Shown one piece after another: positions 1 through 7,358 of a stretch of DNA of 9,986 nucleotides. The first letter of the stretch is position 1. Every line of letters starts with the position of its first letter. This DNA is from Planctomycetaceae bacterium (GTDB taxonomy: Bacteria; Planctomycetota; Planctomycetia; Planctomycetales; Planctomycetaceae), in NCBI GenBank assembly GCA_016765335.1, contig JAESQE010000274.1, positions 1 to 9,986 on the forward strand. Direction: 5' to 3'. The notes under the pieces were generated by a model. That model was not told the origin of the DNA. It did no database searches and saw only the letters and a program-made list of their open reading frames with translations. The position numbers and the translations under genes are program-made.

Positions 1-416
1 TATCGCGTTCGCTGGTCTCCCGAATTGTCCTCGTGGGTGTCTTGTTGCTGATCGGTTCGTTTGGATTATTTGAGTGGGAACTTTCTCATGGTGAAAGTGA
101 AGCAGCGGCGCGGACTGCCGCTGTCAACGTATTCGTTGTCGGAGAACTCTTTTATCTATTCAACTGCCGGTCACTTACCATGTCCATGTTTGCGGTTGGC
201 GTATTTAGTAATCGTTGGCTGTTAGGTGGTGTGGCGGTCATGGTTGTTCTTCAGCTTGCTTTTACATATGTGCCAATCATGAACATCATGTTTCATAGCG
301 CTCCAATCGGCTTAACTGAATGGGGGATCATTTTAGGAATCGGATTTGTGATATACGGAATCGTCGGCATTGAGAAACGGATTCGCCGGCGAGGTTCCCA
401 AGGAACGCGACTTTAG
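1..416 (+). CDS. Cation-transporting P-type ATPase, C-terminal fragment
   Basis: This is the end of an ATP-driven cation pump of the inner membrane. The frame is open from base 3 at the window edge (SRSLVSRIVLVG...), so the start, the phosphorylation domain and the ATP-binding domain lie outside. What is visible matches the Cation_ATPase_C region of the P2A/PMA-like family: a hydrophobic helix (VGVLLLIGSFGLF), the segment ARTAAVNVF, the family-typical LFYLFNCRSL, then FSNRWLLGG, a helix ending FTYVPIMNIMF, a WGIILGIGFVIYGIVGIEK helix and a basic tail (KRIRRRG). The family identity is well supported. The ion (Ca2+, H+, Mg2+ or Mn2+) cannot be told, because the ion-binding helices M4 to M6 are not in the window. 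The gene is followed directly by a likely terminator and is oriented away from the redox cluster, so it is a separate transcription unit. Confidence 0.88.
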   Translation, partial: SRSLVSRIVLVGVLLLIGSFGLFEWELSHGESEAAARTAAVNVFVVGELFYLFNCRSLTMSMFAVGVFSNRWLLGGVAVMVVLQLAFTYVPIMNIMFHSAPIGLTEWGIILGIGFVIYGIVGIEKRIRRRGSQGTRL

Positions 417-422
417 CGGCGT

Positions 423-452
423 AGCGTGGGCAAATATTTGCCAGACGCTTTT
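423..452 (+). terminator. Likely Rho-independent terminator of the P-type ATPase gene
   Basis: A strong stem begins 7 bases after the ATPase stop codon. Its core is the perfect 14-bp palindrome GGCAAATATTTGCC (429-442). This is extended by AGCGT (423-427) pairing with ACGCT (445-449) across a small internal loop, and is followed by a short T run (449-452). The stem and position fit an intrinsic terminator. The T tract is short, so the call is probable rather than certain. Confidence 0.6.
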
Positions 453-513
453 CGGCAAATGTTCTTTTACCAATTCTCTCTCTTTCTCTCGTCCCCAAGC
501 TCTTGCTTCTTTT

Positions 514-614
514 TGTGGGGAATCAACTGATTCGTGTTCAAGGTTTTTGTCATATCGGGAAGCAGGAGCTTCTGGCCCTTGCGTTACCAAGCTCCTGCCT
601 TGTCGTTCCCCACA
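514..614. repeat. Nested inverted repeats, interspersed-repeat type
   Basis: An outer 9-bp pair, TGTGGGGAA (514-522) and TTCCCCACA (606-614), encloses a perfect 10-bp pair, GCAGGAGCTT (562-571) and AAGCTCCTGC (589-598), with a 17-base loop. A related string, CCCCAAGCTCTTGCTT, occurs just outside at 493-508. The core CGTTACCAAGCT (582-593) recurs at 7359-7370. The pattern resembles short palindromic intergenic repeats common in planctomycetes. It also lies at the 3' side of the truncated transposase, so it might be related to that element's end. Confidence 0.5.
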
Positions 615-625
615 TTTTTTAGCGA

Positions 626-1753
626 TCATTTTAGTTGGATGGCAAGCTCTGCGCCGCGGATCAGGGTTTGGAGTTTTTCCCAGCCTCGCCAGACGGTCAG
701 CCAGCCGGGATTGCCGTCGGATTTGCGGCCCAAAAAACCGCCCAGCTTCGCCACTTCTCGATAGAAATCTCGAATCGTCAGTTCCTCTTCACAATGTAAA
801 TTCTTACGAACCGCTTGCAAGATATTCAGCCACAAACTCGGAACCACCGTGCGAGCGGGACGCTCCGGTTCGCTGAGTGCCAGTTGTTTCATTTCCAACA
901 AACGCACCGCAGCCACCGACATCAAACCGACCATCGCTTCCAACCGTGGACCTGTTTTCAACTGACGACTTTTAACCTGACAGCCACTCTTCAACGCCTT
1001 GTGGTATTCTTCGATCAACCATCTCGTTTCATACATTTCGACAATCTCCCAAATCTGATCGAAAGTGTCCACGGCAAGCGAAGTGTACAACATCCACTCG
1101 AGTGGACGTACTCCTTCTGGAGAATCGGGTTCACGAATCCACACCGCGTTCATGGCAATCGGAGCAAGGTTCAAAGCCTTCACCCCTGCGCTGCTCTGAC
1201 GAGTCAAAGGCATCGACAACGAGCCGGTGCGAACTTCAATCTTCGCCGTGCGAGCAGGCTGATTGGGGCGAGCACGCAAGTTCAATTCGTAAGTGCCCCG
1301 AACTGGAGAATCATTCAGTATTTGCTGCAATTTAACCGTTTCGCCCTGCTCGTTTAATACAAACCGGTTCTTCTCTTTGACGCGATTTACCCAGTCGTTT
1401 TTCTGCTGAACCAGATGGCAAAATACTTCATAATTGTCAGCTCCACGATCGCATACATAGATGTATTGAGAATCATTTTTAGCAGGACCAATCTCATCAA
1501 TCACGATGCTCCAAATCTGTGATTCACGTGGACGATCCAGTCGCTGGGCACGGCTTTCTTTCTTGCTGTGTTTCTTTTTTGGGCGATAGCAAATTGTTTG
1601 CCCGGCGATTCCCAGAATCGATTTCGTATCCGCATCGACCATCATTGCATTGTGCAGCAAAAATCCCTGGCCAGATCCGTTACCAGTCGGACCAACTTGT
1701 TCAATCTGACGACGCGATCCGAAGTTGATATCCGTTGTGTCGCAAATCACCAA
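626..1753 (-). pseudogene. IS4-family (Tn5-type) transposase, N-terminus missing
   Basis: This encodes the catalytic core of a DDE transposase of the IS4 family. With the TTG at 1753 as residue 1, the first Asp is D5 in ICDTTDINF, the second is D102 in VCDRGADNYEV, and the Glu lies in the signature Y241-(2)-R244-(3)-E248-(6)-K255 (YETRWLIEEYHKALKSGC), exactly the Y(2)R(3)E(6)K pattern of IS4. The C-terminal helical part continues to residue 375. Tn5-type transposases are about 450 to 480 residues and carry roughly 70 to 100 residues before the first Asp. Here the frame continues upstream only 23 codons, to a TGA at 1823-1825, and that extension is unlike the usual N-terminal domain except perhaps its last few residues (GRTL). 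The catalytic triad is intact but the DNA-binding N-terminus is lost, so the copy is probably dead. No ATG or convincing ribosome site is present at 1753. Confidence 0.85.
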
Positions 1754-1836
1754 AGTGCGTCCGATTGGGAAGACGAGAAGCCGCAGCTCAATAAAGAAAA
1801 CCTGCCCAGGAAAGGAACTAAATCAGGCAACATTGA

Positions 1837-2230
1837 AGCCATCAAAATATAGATCGCACCCTACGGAGCCTGAAAGAATGGGAATATCCTGAAGCCGAAA
1901 CTAGCCCTTTACACAAAAAACATTACGAAACAACCACCAAGGTAAAGTTGACAAGTACCATTCAAGTCGGTCCGAAAAAAATGGCGTTTGATGGCGATTA
2001 TGTTCCATTTTCGGTAAAGGTTGGGAAAGCCGGGTATATTTCTAGTTTCACAATAATTCAAATAATTGACAACCGTACGATGCTCGTCCAATTTGGTTCC
2101 CACACTGCAATTGCACAAGGGTGGGACACGACGAATGTTGTTGATGATTCCGTGCTTCTTCCCAAAGAATGCCATCATCGTCACCGGAACAACTAACTAC
2201 ACAACGGTCCTCGGTGCTAAAAAGGGGGTG
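1837..2230 (+). pseudogene. Frameshifted fragment of a probable planctomycete-type protein
   Basis: One frame is open from 1837 and reads through segments such as GYISSFTIIQIIDNRTMLVQ and GWDTTNVVDDSVLLPK, ending at a stop at 2194-2196. A second frame takes over at about 2161-2170 with NAIIVTGTTNYTTVLGAKKG, which reads as the natural continuation. A single frameshift near the run TTCCCAAAG therefore splits one ancestral sequence. The pattern 'x-QIID-x-x-MLV ... DTTxxVDD ... VTGTTxYxTVLGxKK' resembles a conserved region I associate with planctomycete secreted proteins that often carry SHD1 or other small domains. This is recognition from memory, not a search result. No start codon is identifiable; TTG at 1948 is the first possible one in frame. 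It lies between two transposase remnants. Confidence 0.45.
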
Positions 2231-2449
2231 CACGTGATTGCCCCTTACCGCAGACGTATCAATCAAAAGATTGCCCGCAGGCTCCCTCGTCGCGATCGAA
2301 ATTACTGCGCGGTACGGTATCGAGCCGAACTGACTTTTGACTGGATGACTCACTATCGCCGCCTCAATACTCGTTGGGAATACCACACTCATCTGTTCGA
2401 AGGCTTCTGGCAACTCGCCTGCTTGTTCACTATACTCAAGAGGTTGTGA
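2231..2449 (+). pseudogene. IS5-family transposase remnant, C-terminal 72 codons
   Basis: The frame reads HVIAPYRRRINQKIARR and, further on, RYRAELTFDWMTHYRRLNTR, then WEYHTHLFEGFWQLACLFTI, and stops with TGA at 2447-2449. This is the typical end of IS5/IS427-group transposases (consensus RxxxVERxxxWLxxFRRLxxRYEYHxxxFxGFxxLACxxIxL). The Glu of RAEL corresponds to the third member of the DDE triad. Everything upstream, including both catalytic Asp residues, is absent, so this is a dead fragment. Its junction with the preceding pseudogene falls somewhere in 2215-2240 and cannot be fixed, because the sequence VHVIAP would suit either partner. The fragment ends 8 bases before the stop codon of the convergent cytochrome gene. 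Confidence 0.75.
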
Positions 2450-2457
2450 AACTGGTT

Positions 2458-3267
2458 CTAATGGTGTTTGTACCAGCCGGTTCCCAGGATGTCGTTCCAG
2501 GAAGTCGTTTGATGGCATTGGAAGCATTGATCTACGCGGGCATGCGGTTTTCCGGCGACACGGGCTGAGATCATTTTGAAGTGCTTCATGTAGTGGCTTG
2601 GCGGTGCCTGGTGGCATTGAGCACAGTCCATCGATGCAGCAGAAGGGTGACGGTATTCGGGGATTGTCCATTTGTCTGTCGCATGACACTGCGCACAATC
2701 CTGACCGAACAGTTTGAGATGGCGGTCATCGTTGGCGTGGCACGCCAGACAGTTGAGCGTTGTTTCTTTACTTGTGATACGGGCATGCGGTGCGGCACGG
2801 TCACTGAAATGAGCGATCAACTCTTCCCGCAGAATGTAATTCTCACTCTCTTTCGATTCGCTGTTGAGCTGCCTCAGCCCGATTGTTGCCAACGCTTCGT
2901 GATCCATTTTCGTTGGACGCTTATCGATTCCCTGATGTTCTAAATGGCATTCAACACAACTGCTGATGCTGGCATGAAAAGCGGTTGGTTGTCGTTGTAG
3001 AAGCGATTCATTGTTCGCATGACAGACAATGCAATTCGACGTTTTTACGCCCTGAACCGGCGTGTGGCAGGCCGCACAGTTGTTTTTCAATTGTTGATGA
3101 GCCGCAGAAAGCGAGCCCGGTTCGGTCATTTTCTGCCAAGTGATCGATTGTTTGAATGCCGATTCACTCGGCGTCATCATCCACAAAACAACAAAACAGA
3201 TCGAGCCGGCAATCAGAAGGATTCGAGTCAGAGTCCATTTCTTTTTTTTCTTTTTTGCTTTCATCAT
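2458..3267 (-). CDS. Membrane-anchored seven-haem cytochrome c
   Basis: This is a periplasmic multihaem c-type cytochrome that probably carries electrons to or from the neighbouring membrane redox proteins. Its 269 residues open with a very basic leader (MMKAKKKKKKW) and one hydrophobic helix (about 13-31), which suits an uncleaved N-terminal anchor with the rest in the periplasm. Seven CxxCH haem motifs follow at residues 64-68, 79-83, 104-108, 173-177, 191-195, 215-219 and 248-252. They form groups of three and four separated by a 65-residue spacer (109-172), so the protein may fold as two haem modules. Extra histidines could be distal ligands. It resembles cytochrome c3/c7-like or NapC-linked multihaem proteins, but no exact family is assigned. 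The ATG-ATG start has no clear Shine-Dalgarno. A 278-base gap containing a palindromic element separates it from the upstream gene. Confidence 0.88.
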   Translation of the reverse strand: MMKAKKKKKKWTLTRILLIAGSICFVVLWMMTPSESAFKQSITWQKMTEPGSLSAAHQQLKNNCAACHTPVQGVKTSNCIVCHANNESLLQRQPTAFHASISSCVECHLEHQGIDKRPTKMDHEALATIGLRQLNSESKESENYILREELIAHFSDRAAPHARITSKETTLNCLACHANDDRHLKLFGQDCAQCHATDKWTIPEYRHPSAASMDCAQCHQAPPSHYMKHFKMISARVAGKPHARVDQCFQCHQTTSWNDILGTGWYKHH

Positions 3268-3325
3268 AGTAAGCTACTTTATGCGATACGGGTTATATTT
3301 CAACAGGGTTATCTCGTTTTTTGTA

Positions 3326-3499
3326 GTAGGATGGCGTGCTTGCACCCATCTTTTCAGTCTCCATTTCGTGAACATGTGCTGAAACAAAACGACCCTGATG
3401 TTTTTTTCATTGAACGTAACTATTCAGCTACCCATCACTGAATAGTTACCATTGAACGCGATCTGGCACACAAAGATGGGTGCAAGCACGCCATCCTAC
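3326..3499. mobile_element. MITE-like element with 28-bp perfect terminal inverted repeats
   Basis: A 28-base sequence starting GTAGGATGGCGTGCTTGCAC (3326-3353) recurs perfectly inverted at 3472-3499, with 118 bases between. The interior has no gene but holds a second perfect inverted repeat, GTAACTATTCAG (3416-3427) against CTGAATAGTTAC (3438-3449), with a 10-base loop. The short string CATTGAACG occurs on both sides of that inner hairpin. TA dinucleotides lie one base inside each end (3327-3328 and 3497-3498), so a TA target duplication with GGATGGCG as terminal sequence is possible. It fills most of the 278-base intergenic stretch 3268-3545. No coding sequence is seen in this stretch. Fold-back RNA could also affect expression of the downstream cytochrome gene. 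Confidence 0.6.
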
Positions 3500-3545
3500 A
3501 TTATGCGAAAAATTTTAGTTACAGCTGTGACTCGCCGAGTTTTCG

Positions 3546-5183
3546 TCAATTTTCTTTGTCAGCAAGAGCGATATCATTCAAGCCCCAGTCGTGTTTGAAA
3601 AATTCGAGTTTGATATCGCCTCGGTTGGCATCGATCCAGTTGCGATTTTCATCCGTTGTATAATACCTTGCAAAATCGATCAGGCCGTCATCGCTTCCGT
3701 CGCCAAACAGCCTTTTATCAGCTTTCAGTATCCACGTAAGCATGATTGTTTTTTGTTGTTTGCCGATCGCGAGCCCTTTGGTTGAATTACTTAGCAGTCC
3801 TTTTACGATATCTTCAAGTTGTTGATCAATTTTCTCTGCGGAAAATATTTCATCGGTTCGATCTGGGCAACTCACTGCGGCACAACTTACCGCAAACACG
3901 ATGCGTGGGTCGTCGAATTTTTTGAGCAGGATTTCCTTTTCAACTTGAACCAGCGAATACTGTCCGTTCCCGATACGGATCTCTTTCTTTTTCCAGGGAT
4001 TGCCGTCACTGATTTTGGGATCGGTGATTGATGTGACCGGATATTTCTCGGAAGCCATTTTCATCGCACCAAAATTATAGACGTTAATCCAGAATGCTTT
4101 TTCAAGATTTCCACCTCCTAGGTATTCAGGATCGACCTGCTGAAGTGCCTGTATGGCTTGAGAATAATTTGATTCCGGGTTTCCAATTTCTTTCGCAATA
4201 CCAGCGTAGTCGAAAACCGTTGTGCGGATTCCATGAATAACAACCGATTCTCGCCAGTGTTGCTTGAAAATTTTTCCAAAATGGAGCGAAAACTTTTCAA
4301 CCGCCGCGAGGGAATTTTGTCTCTGCGGGGAATTTTCAAACGAACGTAACTGAGACTTCGTGCCCGTTTCAAGCGTTGAAGAATAATACGAAGTGCTTGA
4401 ATAAAATGGAGTGATCCATCTGATCCCAAAATGAATCGCAGCCCAAATGTGCAGCGCCATTAACAGGTAGAGAATGACAGAGACAATGATATGAAATTTC
4501 AGCCATTTTCCAAACCACTTTTTAAACGTTTCGTGTGTTTTGATTGCGTATTCAATATCAGCAATCGATTCCGACAGACGCAGCATCGTGTAAGGGCTGG
4601 CCACTGTAACGTTTACAGGGCCAGTCGCGTCGTCTGGAAAGTCACGAATGAAAAAACTCGCAGTCAACTGGCCGAGGATCCCGCGAAATGGAAGCAAAAC
4701 CGTCCCCACTTGCGGAGCACCGACTAGTTGATCGGCAACCTGCTGGTACTCGAACTGAAGTTTTTTCAACAGGGACTTTTTTTCGCGGATTTCTGTAGAA
4801 AACCGATTCATTAAATAACGCCCGATGAATCCGCTGATCACAACAATGAGCGTCATCGTGGTCAGTGTCATTCCAAGCAAACTGTTGAATTTATGCCCTG
4901 TATGCAGCAGGACCAGAATCGGGCCGAGAATCCCTGCGTAAATGTGCCAAGCGAGAAGGGTGCGCATCGAAACATACTTCGTCACACGCGGCTTGAGCCA
5001 TTTGATTCTTTTTACAATCAAATACGCCAGCGGCACCAGCATCAAAACAGCACCGCTCAGACCCAGCATCCCGCCCCAGAAACTTCCGGCAAAGCGGGGC
5101 GACTGATGAAAAACAAAGCCGAGCCAGACGATCAGCATCAGCACAACCAGACCGGTGACGACGGCGCGTTCACGTTCTTTCAT
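3546..5183 (-). CDS. Di-haem b-type membrane protein fused to a DUF547 domain
   Basis: Its likely role is to move electrons across the inner membrane. Of 545 residues, about 1-255 form five hydrophobic helices (near 7-26, 34-58, 74-95, 101-122, 228-254). H80 and H94 lie in TM3, and H231 and H245 in TM5. Each pair is spaced i/i+14, the arrangement that binds two stacked haems in NADPH oxidases and ferric reductases. Basic loops (VKRIKWLKPR, EIREKKSLLKK, KKWFGKWLK) put both haem helices in the same in-to-out direction and the C-terminus in the periplasm. Residues about 300-535 match DUF547: NLEKAFWINVYNFGAM, the Cys motif AVSCAAVSCPD (431-441), and a late WILKADKRLFG. DUF547 has no settled function. 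The ATG at 5183 has a GGAGG site lying inside the end of the upstream reductase gene, so the two are probably translationally linked. The fusion itself appears unusual. Confidence 0.82.
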   Translation of the reverse strand: MKERERAVVTGLVVLMLIVWLGFVFHQSPRFAGSFWGGMLGLSGAVLMLVPLAYLIVKRIKWLKPRVTKYVSMRTLLAWHIYAGILGPILVLLHTGHKFNSLLGMTLTTMTLIVVISGFIGRYLMNRFSTEIREKKSLLKKLQFEYQQVADQLVGAPQVGTVLLPFRGILGQLTASFFIRDFPDDATGPVNVTVASPYTMLRLSESIADIEYAIKTHETFKKWFGKWLKFHIIVSVILYLLMALHIWAAIHFGIRWITPFYSSTSYYSSTLETGTKSQLRSFENSPQRQNSLAAVEKFSLHFGKIFKQHWRESVVIHGIRTTVFDYAGIAKEIGNPESNYSQAIQALQQVDPEYLGGGNLEKAFWINVYNFGAMKMASEKYPVTSITDPKISDGNPWKKKEIRIGNGQYSLVQVEKEILLKKFDDPRIVFAVSCAAVSCPDRTDEIFSAEKIDQQLEDIVKGLLSNSTKGLAIGKQQKTIMLTWILKADKRLFGDGSDDGLIDFARYYTTDENRNWIDANRGDIKLEFFKHDWGLNDIALADKEN

Positions 5184-5186
5184 CGC

Positions 5187-7340
5187 TTACGCCTCCACCG
5201 TCACATCGCCCGTCGATTTCGCCTGACAGGCAAGAATCATGCCAGCGGCTTTCTCATCATCTTCCAGGCCGTCTTCAGTTTCCATTGCCACTTGTCCTGA
5301 AAGAAGCTTGACGACACAAACTCCACACATACCCGTTCTGCACGAATTATCGATATCAATTTCGACCCGCTCAGCTGCTTCAAGGATCGTTTCATCCAGT
5401 AGAAACGGTGTCGTTTTTTCGGAAGTTGAAAAATTGACAGACGCGGCTGCCTCTGTTGTCTTGTTCGCCGCGACTTTGGCTATTTCTTTGGGCGGGGCTG
5501 ATTTTTTACGGGTTTTTTTCTGCGAACCAAAGTTCTCGAAGTGTATGTTTTCTTTGGGGACCCCTAATTCTGCCAGCATCACCTTGGTGCTGTCCATCAT
5601 TTGCGGTGCACCACACAAATTGATCCATTTCGAAGCAATGTCGGGAACCCACCCTGCAAACATCTCTTTGGAGAGTCGCCCAGCGTGATAACCACCGACC
5701 TCTTTTTCAATGCGGCTCATTGCAACATGCATGTGCAAATTCGAATGGCGATGCTGAAGCGTTTTGAGTTCTTCCTGGTAGATGAACTGATCTGGAGTTC
5801 GGCAGGCAACGATAAAATAAATCTGGCCAGACCATCCCATGTCTGTCAAAGCACGGGTCATACTCATCATTGGAGTAATTCCGACACCACCAGCAATGAG
5901 CACAACGCTATCGTCTTCTTTTCCCGTAAAAATAAACTTGCCGCTCGGCGCCTGCACTTCCAGAGTGTTCCCCTCTTCAATATTGTCGTGCAGGTAACGG
6001 GATCCGACCCCTTGGTCTTCACGCTTTACGGTGATTTCACAGTAGTAACCTTGTGTTGGTGATGATGAAATCGTGTAACTACGACGAATTTTTTTCTCTC
6101 CGACGGGTAAAGTCGCGGTGAGAAACTGACCGGGCAAATAACTGAAAGGAAGACTGCCGCCATGACAGGCAACAAGTCGGAATGTTTTGACATCGTCTGT
6201 TTCTTGGTAGATGCGAGCCACACGCAGCCGACACAATTTCCGCTTGGCAACTCGCAGTAACCCTTGCGAAATATCCGGTCGGTCAGATGTTTCACTTTCT
6301 GATTCACAATCGACTGCCGATTCTGCACAGCAATCAGCCACAGCACTTGTTGAGGTTGCTTCTGGCGAGGAAACTGTTGCGACCGAGAGGGCATTTTGCG
6401 GAGTAGACGGTTTTGAATCGCCAGGTGGATCCGCTGTTACGGATGTATCAGAAGCAACTGTTGCACCCAGCTTTGCAGCAGTCAGTTTTTCCAGCAACGC
6501 AGCAGCTCGTCGCATCTTGAAAAAGTACATCCAAATCATAATCGCAGCAAAAAGAACCAGTAGCAGCATTATTAACGTGTGAAACAGTGTCATGCCGAAA
6601 AAATGGAAGCCGGGCGGGGCAGCAGCGGGAGGGAGTAGATTCATTTCCCGTTTGAACCAGGTGAGAGCCACATTGCGAGGAGACTTTCCTTCAGCCAAAG
6701 CACGATTTGCAGCTAAGCCACTTTCAAAACGAGAGAGGCCTTCACGCATTTTTGCTGTTGCAATTTGCATGGAAGCAAAATCATCATTCGAAGCGGCGAT
6801 TGATAATTCGTCCAATCCTTCGGAAAGTAGTGCAGTCCCTTCCAGCATCCTCTGATGGGCTTCCTGTTCAATTTGAACGCGTTCTTCCAGCGGCAAATCG
6901 GGCAGGTCCATCAGTTTGGAGTACATCTCTTTAGGCTTCGGGGCACCCATTTTCTTCATCATGCCATCCATCATCCCTCCGCCTTTGCCGCCCATCATCC
7001 CTCCACCTTTGCCAGCAGGACCGGCGTTTTGAGGACCATCACCATCCGGAGGACCTCCCTGCCCTGGATGATGCCCCAAATGCCCGGCTCCCTTGGAATC
7101 TGAATCCTGCCCGAAGGAAAATGAAGCATTCAAAACCGACCCACAAAATATCAAAAGACTCAAGACAAATCGCAAGCAAGCCGGACCAGTGATCGTCCTG
7201 GTCACTTTTGAGCGTCGATGTTGCTGACCATCGGATGATAGGCTACCAGTTACAAGAGAGCATAATGAGCTGGGTAATGCCCCCGGCTCGCCTGGTCTTT
7301 TTTTATCCATTGCAAAACTGACTAAATAAGTTTTTGTCAT
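5187..7340 (-). CDS. Membrane-anchored FAD/NAD(P)H reductase with 2Fe-2S domain and Met-rich periplasmic segment
   Basis: This is an electron-input flavoprotein of the ferredoxin-NADP reductase family. Numbered from the ATG at 7340 (717 residues), a hydrophobic leader (about 55-77, ending near SFSFGQ) is followed by a Gly/His/Met-rich stretch with GGGMMGGKGGGMMDGMMKK (112-130), a helical region (150-215), a TM helix (about 248-275) ending in basic KMRR, a Ser/Thr/Ala linker, the FAD domain with the RSYT motif (420-423), the NAD(P) motif AGGVGITPMMSM (483-494), and a plant-type 2Fe-2S domain with Cys at 667, 672, 675 and 705. The flavin domains should be cytoplasmic and the Met-rich part periplasmic. 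The linker has an extra Cys cluster (DCCAESAVDC, 336-345). A TTG at 7367 extends the frame, but it lies in a repeated sequence (7359-7370), so ATG 7340 is preferred; ATG 7310 is another option. The next gene starts 3 bases after the stop. Confidence 0.88.
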   Translation of the reverse strand: MTKTYLVSFAMDKKRPGEPGALPSSLCSLVTGSLSSDGQQHRRSKVTRTITGPACLRFVLSLLIFCGSVLNASFSFGQDSDSKGAGHLGHHPGQGGPPDGDGPQNAGPAGKGGGMMGGKGGGMMDGMMKKMGAPKPKEMYSKLMDLPDLPLEERVQIEQEAHQRMLEGTALLSEGLDELSIAASNDDFASMQIATAKMREGLSRFESGLAANRALAEGKSPRNVALTWFKREMNLLPPAAAPPGFHFFGMTLFHTLIMLLLVLFAAIMIWMYFFKMRRAAALLEKLTAAKLGATVASDTSVTADPPGDSKPSTPQNALSVATVSSPEATSTSAVADCCAESAVDCESESETSDRPDISQGLLRVAKRKLCRLRVARIYQETDDVKTFRLVACHGGSLPFSYLPGQFLTATLPVGEKKIRRSYTISSSPTQGYYCEITVKREDQGVGSRYLHDNIEEGNTLEVQAPSGKFIFTGKEDDSVVLIAGGVGITPMMSMTRALTDMGWSGQIYFIVACRTPDQFIYQEELKTLQHRHSNLHMHVAMSRIEKEVGGYHAGRLSKEMFAGWVPDIASKWINLCGAPQMMDSTKVMLAELGVPKENIHFENFGSQKKTRKKSAPPKEIAKVAANKTTEAAASVNFSTSEKTTPFLLDETILEAAERVEIDIDNSCRTGMCGVCVVKLLSGQVAMETEDGLEDDEKAAGMILACQAKSTGDVTVEA
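5192..5196 (-). promoter_or_regulatory. Ribosome binding site of the haem-b/DUF547 gene
   Basis: GGAGG lies 8 bases before the ATG at 5183 and is embedded in the last codons (GTG GAG GCG TAA) of the upstream reductase gene. This fixes the start and supports translational coupling of the two proteins. Confidence 0.7.
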
Positions 7341-7358
7341 TTGGGAACTTAATCTACT

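Noticed and set aside
370..876. A 168-codon + strand frame running from the ATPase end into the transposase
   Set aside because: It crosses a terminator, repeats and antisense transposase sequence, and its composition is not protein-like.
815..1357. A 180-codon + strand frame inside the IS4 transposase
   Set aside because: It is antisense to conserved catalytic segments of the transposase; no start signal or domain.
2048..2698. A 216-codon - strand frame overlapping the cytochrome 3' end and the IS5 remnant
   Set aside because: It overlaps the well-supported cytochrome in another frame and lacks any recognisable domain. Its apparent Cys content derives from the antisense of neighbouring sequence.
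6940..7060. Repetitive GGMM-type codons looked at first like a tandem DNA repeat
   Set aside because: They are in-frame low-complexity Met/Gly codons of the reductase without a fixed DNA period.
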